DNA of 64,000 bases from Streptomyces sp. PKU-EA00015 (GCF_013387495.1 NZ_JABZEE010000035.1:62001-126000), one strand, 5' to 3'. Counted from the stretch's first letter, positions 34,027 to 43,524 are shown. Program-made: numbers and translations. The notes: generated by a model from the sequence alone, not told the origin.

Positions 34027-35466
34027 TCAGCCGTCCAGCGACGTCATCACGTGCTTGATCCGCGTGTAGTCGTCGAACCCGTACGCCGACAGGTCCTTGC
34101 CGTAGCCCGACTTCTTGAAGCCGCCGTGCGGCATCTCCGCCACCAGCGGGATGTGCGTGTTGATCCAGACGCAGCCGAAGTCCAGCGCCTTCGACATGCG
34201 CATCGCGCGCGCGTGGTCCTTGGTCCACACCGACGACGCCAGCGCGTACTCCACGCCGTTCGCCCACTCCAGCGCCTGCGCCTCGTCCGAGAAGGACTGG
34301 ACGGTGATCACCGGGCCGAAGACCTCGTTCTGGATGATCTCGTCGTCCTGCTTGAGGCCGGAGACGACGGTCGGGGCGTAGAAGTAGCCCTTGTCGCCCA
34401 CGCGGTGGCCGCCCGCCTCCACCTTGGCGTGCGCCGGCAGACGGTCGATGAAGCCGGTGACCTGCGCCAGCTGGTTGGCGTTGTTGAGCGGGCCGAAGAG
34501 CACGTCGTCGTCGTCCGGCGCACCCGTCTTCGTCTCCGACGCGGCCTTCGCCAGCGCCGCCACGAACTCGTCGTGGATCGACTCCTGCACGAGCACGCGC
34601 GTGGCCGCCGTACAGTCCTGGCCGGCGTTGAAGAAGCCCGCGACCGAGATGTCCTCGACGGCCTTGGCGATGTCGGTGTCCTCGAAGACCACGACCGGCG
34701 CCTTGCCGCCGAGCTCCAGGTGGACGCGCTTGACGTCCTTGGCGGCGGACGCGGCGACCTGGATGCCGGCGCGGACGGAGCCGGTGATGGAGGCCATCGC
34801 CGGCGTCGGGTGCTCGACCATCGCGCGGCCGGTCTCGCGGTCGCCGCAGATGACGTTGAAGACGCCCTTGGGCACCACGGAGCCGATGATCTCGGCGATC
34901 AGCACGGTCGACGCCGGGGTGGTGTCGGACGGCTTGAGCACCACGGTGTTGCCCGCGGCGAGCGCCGGGGCGAACTTCCACACGGCCATCATCATCGGGT
35001 AGTTCCACGGCGCGACCTGGGCGCAGACGCCGACCGGCTCGCGGCGGACGATGGAGGTCATGCCCTCCATGTACTCGCCCGCGGAGCGGCCTTCCAGCAT
35101 GCGCGCGGCGCCCGCGAAGAAGCGGATCTGGTCCACCATCGGCGGGACCTCTTCGGTACGGGTCAGCCCGAGCGGCTTGCCCGTGTTCTCCGACTCGGCC
35201 GCGATCAGGTCCTCTGCCCTCTCCTCGAAGGCGTCCGCGATCTTCAGGAGCACCTTCTGGCGCTCGGCGGGCGTGGTGTCACGCCAGGCGGGGAACGCGG
35301 CGGCGGCGGCCTCCATGGCGGCGTCGACGTCAGCCTGTCCGGAGAGCGGCGACGTGGCGTACACCTCGCCGGTGACGGGGTTGACGACGTCGATGGTCCG
35401 GCCGTCGGCGGCGTCCCTGAACTCCCCGTTGATGTAGTTGCGCAGACGACGCAGCTCGGTGGTCAC
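34027..35466 (-). CDS. Gamma-aminobutyraldehyde dehydrogenase-like aldehyde dehydrogenase
   Basis: A 479-residue NAD-dependent dehydrogenase. Cys285 in NAGQDCTAAT and Glu251 in HLELGGKAP are the catalytic residues; VAPWNYPMMMAVWKFAPALAAGN groups it with aminobutyraldehyde dehydrogenases (PatD/GabD-like). GTG 35466 is chosen because AGGAGG lies ten bases upstream; an upstream start at 35538 has no binding site. It is divergent from an Lrp/AsnC regulator and a class III aminotransferase, a trio that fits conversion of an amine to its acid by transamination and oxidation. Confidence 0.88.
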   Translation of the reverse strand: MTTELRRLRNYINGEFRDAADGRTIDVVNPVTGEVYATSPLSGQADVDAAMEAAAAAFPAWRDTTPAERQKVLLKIADAFEERAEDLIAAESENTGKPLGLTRTEEVPPMVDQIRFFAGAARMLEGRSAGEYMEGMTSIVRREPVGVCAQVAPWNYPMMMAVWKFAPALAAGNTVVLKPSDTTPASTVLIAEIIGSVVPKGVFNVICGDRETGRAMVEHPTPAMASITGSVRAGIQVAASAAKDVKRVHLELGGKAPVVVFEDTDIAKAVEDISVAGFFNAGQDCTAATRVLVQESIHDEFVAALAKAASETKTGAPDDDDVLFGPLNNANQLAQVTGFIDRLPAHAKVEAGGHRVGDKGYFYAPTVVSGLKQDDEIIQNEVFGPVITVQSFSDEAQALEWANGVEYALASSVWTKDHARAMRMSKALDFGCVWINTHIPLVAEMPHGGFKKSGYGKDLSAYGFDDYTRIKHVMTSLDG

Positions 35467-35567
35467 TGTTGCCACCCCTCCTGTCAGATGTCCGATGGGT
35501 GAGACACCCCACCCTAATCGCTTCTGCGACGTTTTCAACAGGCCTGACCGCCCCCAACTTCGGATTC

Positions 35568-35605
35568 AGTGAGATTCGACCGCCTGAACAACGAATTTCA
35601 TCACT
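35568..35605. promoter_or_regulatory. Candidate Lrp/AsnC operator
   Basis: Nested inverted repeats AGTGA/TCACT (35568-35572, 35601-35605) and ATTCG/CGAAT (35574-35578, 35592-35596) lie in the dehydrogenase/regulator intergenic region, 28 bases before the regulator start. Confidence 0.4.
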
Positions 35606-35632
35606 CAGGGCTTGCCAGATCGACGGGTACCG

Positions 35633-36148
35633 GTGCAGAGTGAGCTCGTGGCCAGTCGTAGCGCAGACTCCAGGAACCAGGTCGGCAGCGGTTCGTCGTC
35701 CCCGACGATCGACGCCGTCTCCCTCGCGATCATCGAACAGCTTCAAGAGGACGGACGCCGTCCGTACGCGGCGATCGGCAAGGCCGTGGGCCTTTCCGAG
35801 GCGGCCGTGCGACAGCGCGTCCAGAAGCTGCTCGATCAAGGCGTGATGCAGATCGTCGCCGTCACGGACCCGCTCACCGTGGGCCTGCGACGCCAGGCGA
35901 TGGTCGGCATCAAGGTCGAGGGAGACCTCGACCCCGTGGCGGATGCGCTCACGGCCATGGCCGAGTGCGAGTACGTGGTGATGACCGCGGGCTCCTTCGA
36001 CCTGATGGTGGAGATCGTCTGCGAGGACGACGACCACCTGCTCGAAGTGATCAACAAGCGGATCCGTGCGCTCCCCGGCGTGCGCTCCACCGAGAGCTTC
36101 GTCTACCTCAAGCTCAAGAAGCAGACCTATATGTGGGGAACCCGATAG
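35633..36148 (+). CDS. Lrp/AsnC-family transcriptional regulator
   Basis: A roughly 171-residue regulator. The N-terminal helix-turn-helix is AVSLAIIEQLQEDGRRPYAAIGKAVGLSEAAVRQRVQKLLDQGVM. The C-terminal part is the RAM effector domain (VKVEGDLDPVADALTAM to VVMTAGSFDLMVEIVCEDDDHLLEVI). Its ligand is probably an amino acid or amine. The start is uncertain: GTG 35633, GTG 35648 and TTG 35612 are all in frame. It lies two bases before the aminotransferase gene on the same strand and divergent from the aldehyde dehydrogenase gene, so it probably controls both. Confidence 0.92.
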   Translation: MQSELVASRSADSRNQVGSGSSSPTIDAVSLAIIEQLQEDGRRPYAAIGKAVGLSEAAVRQRVQKLLDQGVMQIVAVTDPLTVGLRRQAMVGIKVEGDLDPVADALTAMAECEYVVMTAGSFDLMVEIVCEDDDHLLEVINKRIRALPGVRSTESFVYLKLKKQTYMWGTR

Positions 36149-36150
36149 CC

Positions 36151-37512
36151 GTGAGCAAGGACCTCTCCAAGACCGCCTACGACCACCTGTGGATGCACTT
36201 CACCCGCATGTCGTCGTACGAGAACGCACCCGTGCCCACCATCGTTCGTGGTGAGGGCACCTACATCTTCGACGACAAGGGCAAGCGCTACCTGGACGGC
36301 CTCGCCGGCCTCTTCGTGGTCCAGGCGGGCCACGGCCGCAGGGAGCTCGCCGAGGTCGCCGCCAAGCAGGCACAGGAGCTGGCGTTCTTCCCCGTGTGGT
36401 CCTACGCCCACCCGAAGGCCGTCGAGCTCGCCGAGCGCCTCGCGCACCAAGCCCCCGGCGACCTCAACAAGGTCTTCTTCACCACCGGCGGCGGCGAGGC
36501 CGTCGAGACCGCCTGGAAGCTCGCCAAGCAGTACTTCAAGCTCCAGGGCAAGCCGACCAAGTACAAGGTCATCTCGCGTGCGGTCGCCTACCACGGCACC
36601 CCGCAGGGCGCCCTGTCCATCACCGGCCTGCCGGCCCTCAAGGCCCCCTTCGAGCCGCTGGTCCCCGGCGCGCACAAGGTGCCGAACACCAACATCTACC
36701 GCGCCCCGATCCACGGCGACGACCCGGAGGCCTTCGGCCGCTGGGCCGCCGACCAGATCGAGCAGCAGATCCTCTTCGAGGGCCCCGAGACCGTCGCCGC
36801 GGTCTTCCTGGAGCCCGTGCAGAACGCGGGCGGCTGCTTCCCGCCCCCGCCCGGGTACTTCCGGCGCGTCCGCGAGATCTGCGACCAGTACGACGTGCTG
36901 CTGGTCTCCGACGAGGTCATCTGCGCCTTCGGCCGCCTCGGCACGACGTTCGCCTGTGACAAGTTCGGCTACGTGCCGGACATGATCACCTGCGCCAAGG
37001 GCATGACCTCGGGCTACTCCCCGATCGGCGCCTGCATCGTCTCGGACCGCCTCGCGGAGCCGTTCTACAAGGGCGACAACACCTTCCTGCACGGCTACAC
37101 CTTCGGCGGCCACCCGGTCTCCGCCGCCGTGGGTATCGCCAACCTCGACCTCTTCGAGAACGAGAAGCTCAACCAGCACGTGCTCGACAACGAGGGCAAC
37201 TTCCTGTCGACGCTGCAGAAGCTGCACGACCTGCCGATCGTCGGCGACGTCCGCGGCAACGGCTTCTTCTACGGCATCGAGCTGGTGAAGGACAAGGTCA
37301 CCAAGGAGTCCTTCAACGACGAGGAGACCGAGCGCGTCCTGTACGGCTTCCTCTCCAAGGCGCTGTTCGACGCCGGCCTGTACTGCCGGGCCGACGACCG
37401 CGGCGACCCGGTCATCCAGCTGGCGCCGCCGCTGATCTCCGACCAGTCGACCTTCGACGAGATCGAGCAGATCCTGCGCTCGGTCCTCACCGAGGCCTGG
37501 ACGAAGCTCTAG
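36151..37512 (+). CDS. Class III aminotransferase (putrescine/amine aminotransferase-like)
   Basis: A 453-residue PLP enzyme. Lys283 in TCAKGMTSGYSPIGA binds PLP and Asp254 in VSDEVICAFGR holds the pyridine nitrogen; the phosphate loop is FFTTGGGEAVETAWKLAKQ. These motifs are closest to omega-amino-acid:pyruvate or putrescine aminotransferases rather than to the GabT gene in this window. Together with the divergent aldehyde dehydrogenase it could convert putrescine to aminobutyraldehyde and then GABA. GTG 36151 has GGGGA upstream, two bases after the regulator stop. Substrate is inferred from context. Confidence 0.88.
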   Translation: MSKDLSKTAYDHLWMHFTRMSSYENAPVPTIVRGEGTYIFDDKGKRYLDGLAGLFVVQAGHGRRELAEVAAKQAQELAFFPVWSYAHPKAVELAERLAHQAPGDLNKVFFTTGGGEAVETAWKLAKQYFKLQGKPTKYKVISRAVAYHGTPQGALSITGLPALKAPFEPLVPGAHKVPNTNIYRAPIHGDDPEAFGRWAADQIEQQILFEGPETVAAVFLEPVQNAGGCFPPPPGYFRRVREICDQYDVLLVSDEVICAFGRLGTTFACDKFGYVPDMITCAKGMTSGYSPIGACIVSDRLAEPFYKGDNTFLHGYTFGGHPVSAAVGIANLDLFENEKLNQHVLDNEGNFLSTLQKLHDLPIVGDVRGNGFFYGIELVKDKVTKESFNDEETERVLYGFLSKALFDAGLYCRADDRGDPVIQLAPPLISDQSTFDEIEQILRSVLTEAWTKL

Positions 37513-37541
37513 CCTCCCCAGGCTCCGGCGCCCGCACGAAC

Positions 37542-37585
37542 GGCCCGGGTACCCCCATCCGAGTGAGATGGGCGGTGCCCGGGCC
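37542..37585 (+). terminator. Stem-loop terminator after the aminotransferase gene
   Basis: A 12-bp stem (GGCCCGGGTACC at 37542-37553 with 37574-37585, one G-U pair) is stacked on CCCATC/GATGGG (37554-37559, 37567-37572), with a one-base bulge at 37573. Confidence 0.75.
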
Positions 37586-37700
37586 GCGTGCTTCCCCGGA
37601 CCCCGGCAGTGACTCCCTAGCGTGCCCAGTGACCGATCGGCCCTGTCTTCGTTCCCCCGTAAGGGGGGCCGGAAATCTGATCAGAACCGAGGTGTACGCG

Positions 37701-38429
37701 ATGGTGGTCCCGCCGGACAACGACGTGATCTGGGCTCGTTCCCTGCACCACTCCCACCGCGGCTCCCCGGCGCTCGTCGGGGTGTCGCTCGGAGTACGCG
37801 AGGGCGAGATCCTCGCCGTGCACGGAGCGCGGGGCAGCGGAAAGACCACGCTCCTGCGGTGCCTTTCCGGCCAGCTCGTGCCGCAGGAGGGCGAGGTGTG
37901 GTTCAACAGCACACCCGTCCACACCATGCCCCCGCTCCGGCGCGAGCGGCTGCGGCGCGACCGCTTCGGCTGGATCGACCCCGAACCGACCCTCGTCCCC
38001 GAGCTGCGTGCATGGGAGAACGTCGCCCTGCCGCTGCTGCTGTGCGGCGCCTCCCACCGCTCGGCCAGGAGGACCGCTCTGGAGTGGATGGACCGCCTGG
38101 ACGTCGGTGCCGCTGCGGACAAGCGGCCGCGCGTCCTCGTCCGGGCCGAGCAGCAGCGCGTCGCCGTCGCCCGCGCACTCGTCACCACGCCGTCCGTGCT
38201 CTTCGCCGACGAGCCGACCGCGACGCTGCACAGCGCCGACCGCGCCCATGTGCTGCGTACGGTGGCGGCCGCCGCCAGGTCCCACCGCATGACCATGGTC
38301 CTCGCCACGCACGATGCCGACGTGGCCGCCCTCGCCGACCGCGTGATCGTGCTCGCCGACGGCCGCCGGGCCGGCTCCCCGCAGGCGGCCGAGGCGGAAG
38401 GCCGGGCCGCGTGCTCGCTCTCCGTCTGA
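37701..38429 (+). CDS. ABC transporter ATPase with unusual motifs
   Basis: A 242-residue ABC ATPase of the FtsE/MacB/LolD type. Walker A is GARGSGKT (42-49), Walker B is VLFADE (166-171) and the switch His is His204. The signature motif is not LSGGQ but VRAEQQ (147-152), and the Q-loop glutamine appears replaced by Asp (GWIDPEP, 90-96). ATG 37701 has GAGGTG six bases upstream. It overlaps the downstream membrane gene by 19 bases, forming a two-gene unit. Activity may be altered or regulatory; the substrate is unknown. Confidence 0.85.
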   Translation: MVVPPDNDVIWARSLHHSHRGSPALVGVSLGVREGEILAVHGARGSGKTTLLRCLSGQLVPQEGEVWFNSTPVHTMPPLRRERLRRDRFGWIDPEPTLVPELRAWENVALPLLLCGASHRSARRTALEWMDRLDVGAAADKRPRVLVRAEQQRVAVARALVTTPSVLFADEPTATLHSADRAHVLRTVAAAARSHRMTMVLATHDADVAALADRVIVLADGRRAGSPQAAEAEGRAACSLSV

Positions 38430-39550
38430 CCCGCGGCGCCCACGCCCTCGTCCAACTGCGGCGGCTCCTGGTCGCCGCGGCGTCCGCGGGCGTCGGCTTC
38501 CTGATGCTCTGGACTCTGACGTACGCGCTGTCCCATCCCGCCGACTCCCGCACCGCGATCCAGCAACTGCTGTGGTGTGCGATCCCGCTCGCGGCGACCG
38601 TGTACTTCGCCGTCGCCGTCGCCCGTACCGACCCGGGCACCCGGCCGCGGTCCGGCCTGTCGGCCGTCGGTCTCGGACCGGCCGGGCTCACGGTGGTCGC
38701 CGCGACGACGACGGCCGTCGCGGCGACGCTGGGGAGCGTGGTCGCCCTCCTGGTCTTCCTGCATCTGCGGGGCGATCTGAGCGGGCTGCCGTTCGACGGA
38801 GCGGCCGCCGACCTGCTCGCGGCCGATCACCCGCTGCCGTCCGGCGCCGTGCTGACGCTGCTGTCGCTCGTCCCGGTGACCGCGACGGCGGCCGCCGCGA
38901 TCGCGCTGCGCCCCCGGCCCGCCGCCGAGGACGAGGCGCCCGCCTCGGCGCCCGCCGGGCTGCCGTGGGGGGTCGCCATGATCGCCGGCGGCCTCGCCGT
39001 CGAGACGTACGCGAGCGGACGGCCCTCCGGGCATGCGCTCGCCCTGCCCGGCCCGATCGGCGGTCACCCGGCCGGGATCCTCGCCGGCTGGGTGCTGGCC
39101 GCGGCCGGCCTGTGGCTCGCGGGACCGGCCCTGACGCATGTGTGCGGCCGTCTCCTGCAGGCCGTACGGCCCGGTGCGACCCGGCTGCTCGCGGGCCGCA
39201 TCCTCATGGCGGAGGCCCGCCGCGTCGGCCGCCCGCTCGGCGTGGTGTGCGCGGTGGCCTCCGGGGCGCTCGCGGTGACCGCGCTCCACGGGGACATGAC
39301 CCGCCCCTGGGGCCCGATGACCGCACTGGGCGCGACGCTCGTCGTCGCCTGCACGATGGCCACGCTGCTCACCGCGGCGCTGGAGGTCCGGCAGTCGCGG
39401 ACGGACACGACCGAGGCCCTGCTGCGGCTGGGCGCGCATCCGGCGGCGCTGCGCCGAGCCGCGTGGCTGCGCGCGGGGGCTCTGCTGCTGCTGTTCGCGC
39501 CGCTGACCCTGACGTTCGCCACAGTGGCGGCCGCGCCGCTGAAGGGCTGA
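38411..39550 (+). CDS. FtsX-like membrane protein, partner of the ABC ATPase
   Basis: A 379-residue integral membrane protein with about eight hydrophobic segments, beginning LVAAASAGVGFLMLWTLTYAL and ending LLLLFAPLTLTFATV. The C-terminal part around LLAGRILMAEARRVGRPLGV and LRLGAHPAALRRAAWLRAGA resembles the permease core of the FtsX/MacB family. GTG 38411 has GGAAGG nine bases upstream and overlaps the ATPase gene. The substrate is unknown; its ATPase lacks the standard signature, which is notable. Confidence 0.75.
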   Translation: MLALRLTRGAHALVQLRRLLVAAASAGVGFLMLWTLTYALSHPADSRTAIQQLLWCAIPLAATVYFAVAVARTDPGTRPRSGLSAVGLGPAGLTVVAATTTAVAATLGSVVALLVFLHLRGDLSGLPFDGAAADLLAADHPLPSGAVLTLLSLVPVTATAAAAIALRPRPAAEDEAPASAPAGLPWGVAMIAGGLAVETYASGRPSGHALALPGPIGGHPAGILAGWVLAAAGLWLAGPALTHVCGRLLQAVRPGATRLLAGRILMAEARRVGRPLGVVCAVASGALAVTALHGDMTRPWGPMTALGATLVVACTMATLLTAALEVRQSRTDTTEALLRLGAHPAALRRAAWLRAGALLLLFAPLTLTFATVAAAPLKG

Positions 39551-39639
39551 CGGCCCCTTCGTTCCGTACCCTCACAGCCCTGCGGGCCCCGCCCTTCCCC
39601 GCGGCGTGGCACGCACCCGGCGCGGCCTATCGTGGGCCC

Positions 39640-40755
39640 ATGACGCACCCCGAGCCGCAGGCGGAGCACCGCGAGATCGAGTCACTCGAGGAATTCGACC
39701 GGGTGGTCTCCCGCGGCTCGCTCGCCGGATTCCGCGTCCAGTCCGTCGACCTCACACAGCGCACGTCCGTGCTGTTGTCCGCGGACACCGACCGAGCCGT
39801 GTTCCTCGGCTGCCCGATGGAGCCCGCGGCCGCGGCGAAGGTCCGTGCCGACGGGGCGCTCGTCTTCCCACCCGTGCCGGACCTGCCGTTCGACCCGTAC
39901 CGCGGCCGCCTCTACACCGCGGATGAGCTCTTCGCCGGGCTCGACGGCGGATACGCGGCCACTGCGGACGCCCTCGCCTACGACTGGTTCCAGCGCACCA
40001 GGGCCGACGGCGACGTCTTCGCCTCGATGCTCCGCTCGATCCACGACGACGCCCTCTCGGACGCCCTCGACGAACTCCTCGCCGACGCCCGCGTGGTGGG
40101 GGTCATGGGCGGCCACGCGATGGGCCGGGGCACCGAGGCGTACGCCGGCGCGGCACGGCTCGGCCGCGCTCTGACGCGCGCGGGGTTCACGGTGGCGACC
40201 GGGGGCGGGCCGGGTGCGATGGAGGCCGCCAACCTCGGCGCGTACGCCGCTCCGCACTCCGACGAGATGCTGGAGGACGCCCTCCAGTTGCTGGCGAAGG
40301 CGCCCTCCTTCATGCCCTCGGTCACCGACTGGGCGCAGGCTGCCTTCGAGGTGCGCGCCCGATGGCCGCAGGGCGCCGGCTCGGTCGGCATCCCCACCTG
40401 GTTCTACGGGCACGAGCCGCCGAACGCGTTCGCGGGGCACATCGCCAAGTACTTCGCCAACGCCACACGCGAGGACGGTCTGCTGGCCCGCTGCGACGCG
40501 GGGGTGGTCTTCCTGCCGGGCGCGGCGGGGACGGTGCAGGAGATCTTCGACAACGCGACCCCGAACTACTACGGGTCGCGCGGCGAACCGACCCCCATGG
40601 TGCTCGTCGACCGCGCCCACTGGACCGGCCATCTGCCCACGTGGCCACTGCTGCGCTCGCTCGCCCGGGGGCGGGCCATGGAATCGCGGATCGCTCTCGT
40701 GGACTCGGTCGAGGACGTACCCCAGGCGCTGCTGCGGCTGGGGGCCGGCGCGTAG
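39640..40755 (+). CDS. LOG-family (Rossmann-fold) nucleotide-binding protein
   Basis: A 371-residue protein with the LOG-domain motifs: VGVMGGHAMGRG, then TGGGPGAMEAAN (the GGGxGxME loop) and PGAAGTVQEIF (the PGGxGTxxE motif with Gly to Ala). LOG proteins are cytokinin-like riboside 5'-monophosphate phosphoribohydrolases or nucleotide-binding proteins of unknown role; this longer form has about 150 extra N-terminal residues. It lies 89 bases after the FtsX-like gene. Start is ATG 39640 and it ends 22 bases before the convergent thiQ stop. A function in purine or nucleotide metabolism is plausible but unproven. Confidence 0.8.
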   Translation: MTHPEPQAEHREIESLEEFDRVVSRGSLAGFRVQSVDLTQRTSVLLSADTDRAVFLGCPMEPAAAAKVRADGALVFPPVPDLPFDPYRGRLYTADELFAGLDGGYAATADALAYDWFQRTRADGDVFASMLRSIHDDALSDALDELLADARVVGVMGGHAMGRGTEAYAGAARLGRALTRAGFTVATGGGPGAMEAANLGAYAAPHSDEMLEDALQLLAKAPSFMPSVTDWAQAAFEVRARWPQGAGSVGIPTWFYGHEPPNAFAGHIAKYFANATREDGLLARCDAGVVFLPGAAGTVQEIFDNATPNYYGSRGEPTPMVLVDRAHWTGHLPTWPLLRSLARGRAMESRIALVDSVEDVPQALLRLGAGA

Positions 40756-40777
40756 GCAACGGCGCCGGACCCGTGGA

Positions 40778-41833
40778 TCAGACGCCGGGCTCCAGGACCA
40801 CCACGTCGTCCGCGGCGAACACGACGCCGACTCGCGCCCCTTCGCCCGGCGCGTTCGGCAGGGAGCACTCGGCCTCGAGCACGGGCCCTTCGGCGGGCCG
40901 CAGGCGCAGGGCGACGTGACTGCCGCGGAAGGTCCGCGAGACGACCGTGGCCGCCGTGCCCTCGCCCGGTTCCACGACGTGCACGCCGGACGGCCGCACG
41001 AGCAGCGTGCGTTCGCCCTGCGGCGAGCAGTCGGGGACGGGGATCTTGCCCCAGGGAGTGTCGGCGGCCGCGCCGCCGACCGTGGCCGGCACGACGTTGT
41101 CGAAGCCGAGGAAGCGTGCGACGAACTCCGACGCCGGGCGCTGCCACACCTCCAGCGGCGTACCCGTCTGGGCGATGCGCCCCTCCTGCATGACCACGAC
41201 ACGGTCGGCGAGCGCGAAGGCCTCCCCCTGGTCGTGGGTGACGGCGAGGACCGTGGTCCCCAACCGGCCGAACAGACCGCGCAGTTCGACGACGAGCCGC
41301 TCGCGCAGCCCGCGGTCCAGCTGGCCGAGAGGCTCGTCGAGCATCAGCAGCTTGGGCTCCGGCGCCAGCGCCCGGGCGAGCGCCACCCGCTGCTGCTCAC
41401 CGCCGGAGAGCGCGGCCACGGACCGCCGCTGCGCCCCCGGGAGCCCGACGAGCTCCAGCAACTCGTCCACCCGGCGGCCCTGTTCACCCCGGCCGGCGCG
41501 AGGCGTCTCCCCGGCCGGGGAAGGACGCATGCGCAGCCCGAAGGCGACATTGCCCGCCACGTCGCGGTGCGGGAAGAGCTGATGGTCCTGGAACATCAGC
41601 CCCACGCCCCGACGGTGGACCGGCACCCCGGCCTGGTCGGCACCCGCGAGCAGCACCCGGCCCGCGTCGGCGCGCTGGAGTCCGGCGACCACCCTGAGCA
41701 GCGTGGACTTGCCGCTGCCGCTCGGTCCCAGCACGCAGACGATCTCGTGCTCGGCGACCTTCAGGTCCACCGCGTCGAGGGCGGTCCGCAAACCGAACCG
41801 TACGGTGACGCCCTCGAGTTCCAGCAGCGCCAT
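40778..41833 (-). CDS. thiQ: Thiamine ABC transporter ATPase, ThiQ-like
   Basis: A 351-residue ATPase. Walker A is GPSGSGKST, the signature LSGGEQQRVALARAL, Walker B LLMLDEPLGQLD and the switch His in VTHDQGEAF. The C-terminal 120 residues are a TOBE-type regulatory domain. ATG 41833 shares a base with the stop of the permease gene (TGATG). The upstream TPP riboswitch supports thiamine, thiamine phosphate or pyrimidine-precursor specificity for the operon. Confidence 0.88.
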   Translation of the reverse strand: MALLELEGVTVRFGLRTALDAVDLKVAEHEIVCVLGPSGSGKSTLLRVVAGLQRADAGRVLLAGADQAGVPVHRRGVGLMFQDHQLFPHRDVAGNVAFGLRMRPSPAGETPRAGRGEQGRRVDELLELVGLPGAQRRSVAALSGGEQQRVALARALAPEPKLLMLDEPLGQLDRGLRERLVVELRGLFGRLGTTVLAVTHDQGEAFALADRVVVMQEGRIAQTGTPLEVWQRPASEFVARFLGFDNVVPATVGGAAADTPWGKIPVPDCSPQGERTLLVRPSGVHVVEPGEGTAATVVSRTFRGSHVALRLRPAEGPVLEAECSLPNAPGEGARVGVVFAADDVVVLEPGV

Positions 41834-43524
41834 CAGAACTCCTCGGAGGTGGTGTCGGTACGGATGCGTTCGAGGAGGAGCAGCGCCGCGGCGCACACCA
41901 CCATCAGGATCGTGCCGAGGGCCATCGCCTGCCCGTAGTTGAGCTCGCCGGGCCTGCCCAGCAGCCGGGCGACGGCGACGGGCAGCGTCGGCTGGTCGGG
42001 CCGGGCGATGAAGACGGTCGCCCCGAACTCGCCGAGCGAGACGGCGAACGCGAAACCCGCCGCCACCAGCAGCGCCCGGCTCACCAGCGGCAGATCGACC
42101 TCGCGCCAGGCGCGCAGCGGCGACGCGCCGAGCACGGCCGCCGCCTCGCGCAGCCGGACGTCGACGGCGCGCAGGACGGGCAGCATGGACCGTACGACGA
42201 AGGGCACCCCGACCAGCGCCTGCGCGAGCGGCACCAGCATCCACGTGCCGCGCAGATCGAGCGGCGGCTCGTCGAGCGTGATCAGGAACCCGAAGCCGAC
42301 GGTCACCGCGGAGACTCCGAGGGGCAGCATCAGCAGGGCGTCGAATCCGCGGACCAGCCGGCCGGCCCGCCGGGTGAGGGCGGCCGCCGCGAGACCCCCG
42401 ACCAGCACCGAGACGGCGGTCGCGACGAGCGCGTACTCCAGCGAGTTGGCCACGGCGTCGATCGGCGGGACGAGGAAGGCGCCGCCCGTCTCGTCGAGCA
42501 CGGTGAGCGCGCGGTAGTAGTCGAGTCCGTAGCCGCGGGGGGTGTCGAAGGACCGCTCGACCAGCACGCCGAGCGGCGTGATCAGGAGCAGGGCGACGGT
42601 GACGAGCACGCCGCAGAGCACCGTCCACTGGGCGGCTCCGCGCGGACGGCGGGCGGTACGGGCCGGGTCGACGAGCCTCAGCGCACCCTCGCGGCGCCGC
42701 ACGGCCCGGGCGTGGACGGCGAGGACGACGCCGACGGCCACGAACTGCAGCATGGTGAGCACGGCCGCCGTCGGCAGGTCGAGCATCTCGGCCGTCTGCC
42801 GGTAGATCTCCACCTCGAGGGTGGAGAAGGCGGGGCCGCCGAGGATCTGCACGACGCCGAAGGAGCTGAAGGTGAACAGGAAGACCAACAGTGCCGCCGC
42901 GGCGACGGACGGCGCGAGCGCGGGCAGCGTCACCCGCCGCCAGGCCGTCAGCCGCCCGGCGCCGAGCACCCGCGCGGCCTCCTCCTGACGCGGGTCGAGC
43001 TGCGACCACAGGCCGCCGACGGTGCGGACGACCACGGCGTAGTTGAAGAAGACGTGCGCGAGCAGGATGGCCCAGACCGTGGTGTCCAGGCGCACGCCCC
43101 ACATCTCGTCGAGCAGTCCCCCGCGTCCCAGCAGGGCGAGGAACGCCGTGCCGACGACGACCGTCGGAAGCACGAACGGCACCGTGACCACGGCGCGCAG
43201 GAGGCGCTTGCCGGGGAAGTCGAGCCGGGCGAACACGTAGGCGCCGGGCAGGGCGACGAGCAGGGTGAGCGCGGTGGAGGCGAGCGCCTGCCAGGTGGTG
43301 AACCACAGGACGTGCAGGATGTCCGGACGTCCGAGGACCTCGCCGAACCGCCCGAACTGCCAGGCGCCCTCGACGCGCAGGCCGCGGCCGACGATCGCGG
43401 TGACCGGGTAGGCGAAGAAGACGGCGAAGAACGCGACGGGGCCGGCCATCAGGGCGAGCCGCGCCGCGTTCCCCCGCAGGGACTGCCTTACTTCAGGACG
43501 AGCGAGGACCACGACCGGACCCAC
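41833..43524 (-). CDS. thiP: Thiamine ABC transporter permease, ThiP-like (fused two-permease form)
   Basis: A 563-residue permease with about twelve membrane segments, consistent with the double-length ThiP/FbpB-type permeases that contain two permease domains in one chain. EEAARVLGAGRLTAWRRVTLP is one EAA loop and REAAAVLGASPLRAWREVDLP the second, confirming the duplication. The start is uncertain: GTG 43524 overlaps the binding-protein gene by 37 bases, and GTG 43512 is possible. It is coupled to thiQ. Confidence 0.87.
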   Translation of the reverse strand: MGPVVVLARPEVRQSLRGNAARLALMAGPVAFFAVFFAYPVTAIVGRGLRVEGAWQFGRFGEVLGRPDILHVLWFTTWQALASTALTLLVALPGAYVFARLDFPGKRLLRAVVTVPFVLPTVVVGTAFLALLGRGGLLDEMWGVRLDTTVWAILLAHVFFNYAVVVRTVGGLWSQLDPRQEEAARVLGAGRLTAWRRVTLPALAPSVAAAALLVFLFTFSSFGVVQILGGPAFSTLEVEIYRQTAEMLDLPTAAVLTMLQFVAVGVVLAVHARAVRRREGALRLVDPARTARRPRGAAQWTVLCGVLVTVALLLITPLGVLVERSFDTPRGYGLDYYRALTVLDETGGAFLVPPIDAVANSLEYALVATAVSVLVGGLAAAALTRRAGRLVRGFDALLMLPLGVSAVTVGFGFLITLDEPPLDLRGTWMLVPLAQALVGVPFVVRSMLPVLRAVDVRLREAAAVLGASPLRAWREVDLPLVSRALLVAAGFAFAVSLGEFGATVFIARPDQPTLPVAVARLLGRPGELNYGQAMALGTILMVVCAAALLLLERIRTDTTSEEF

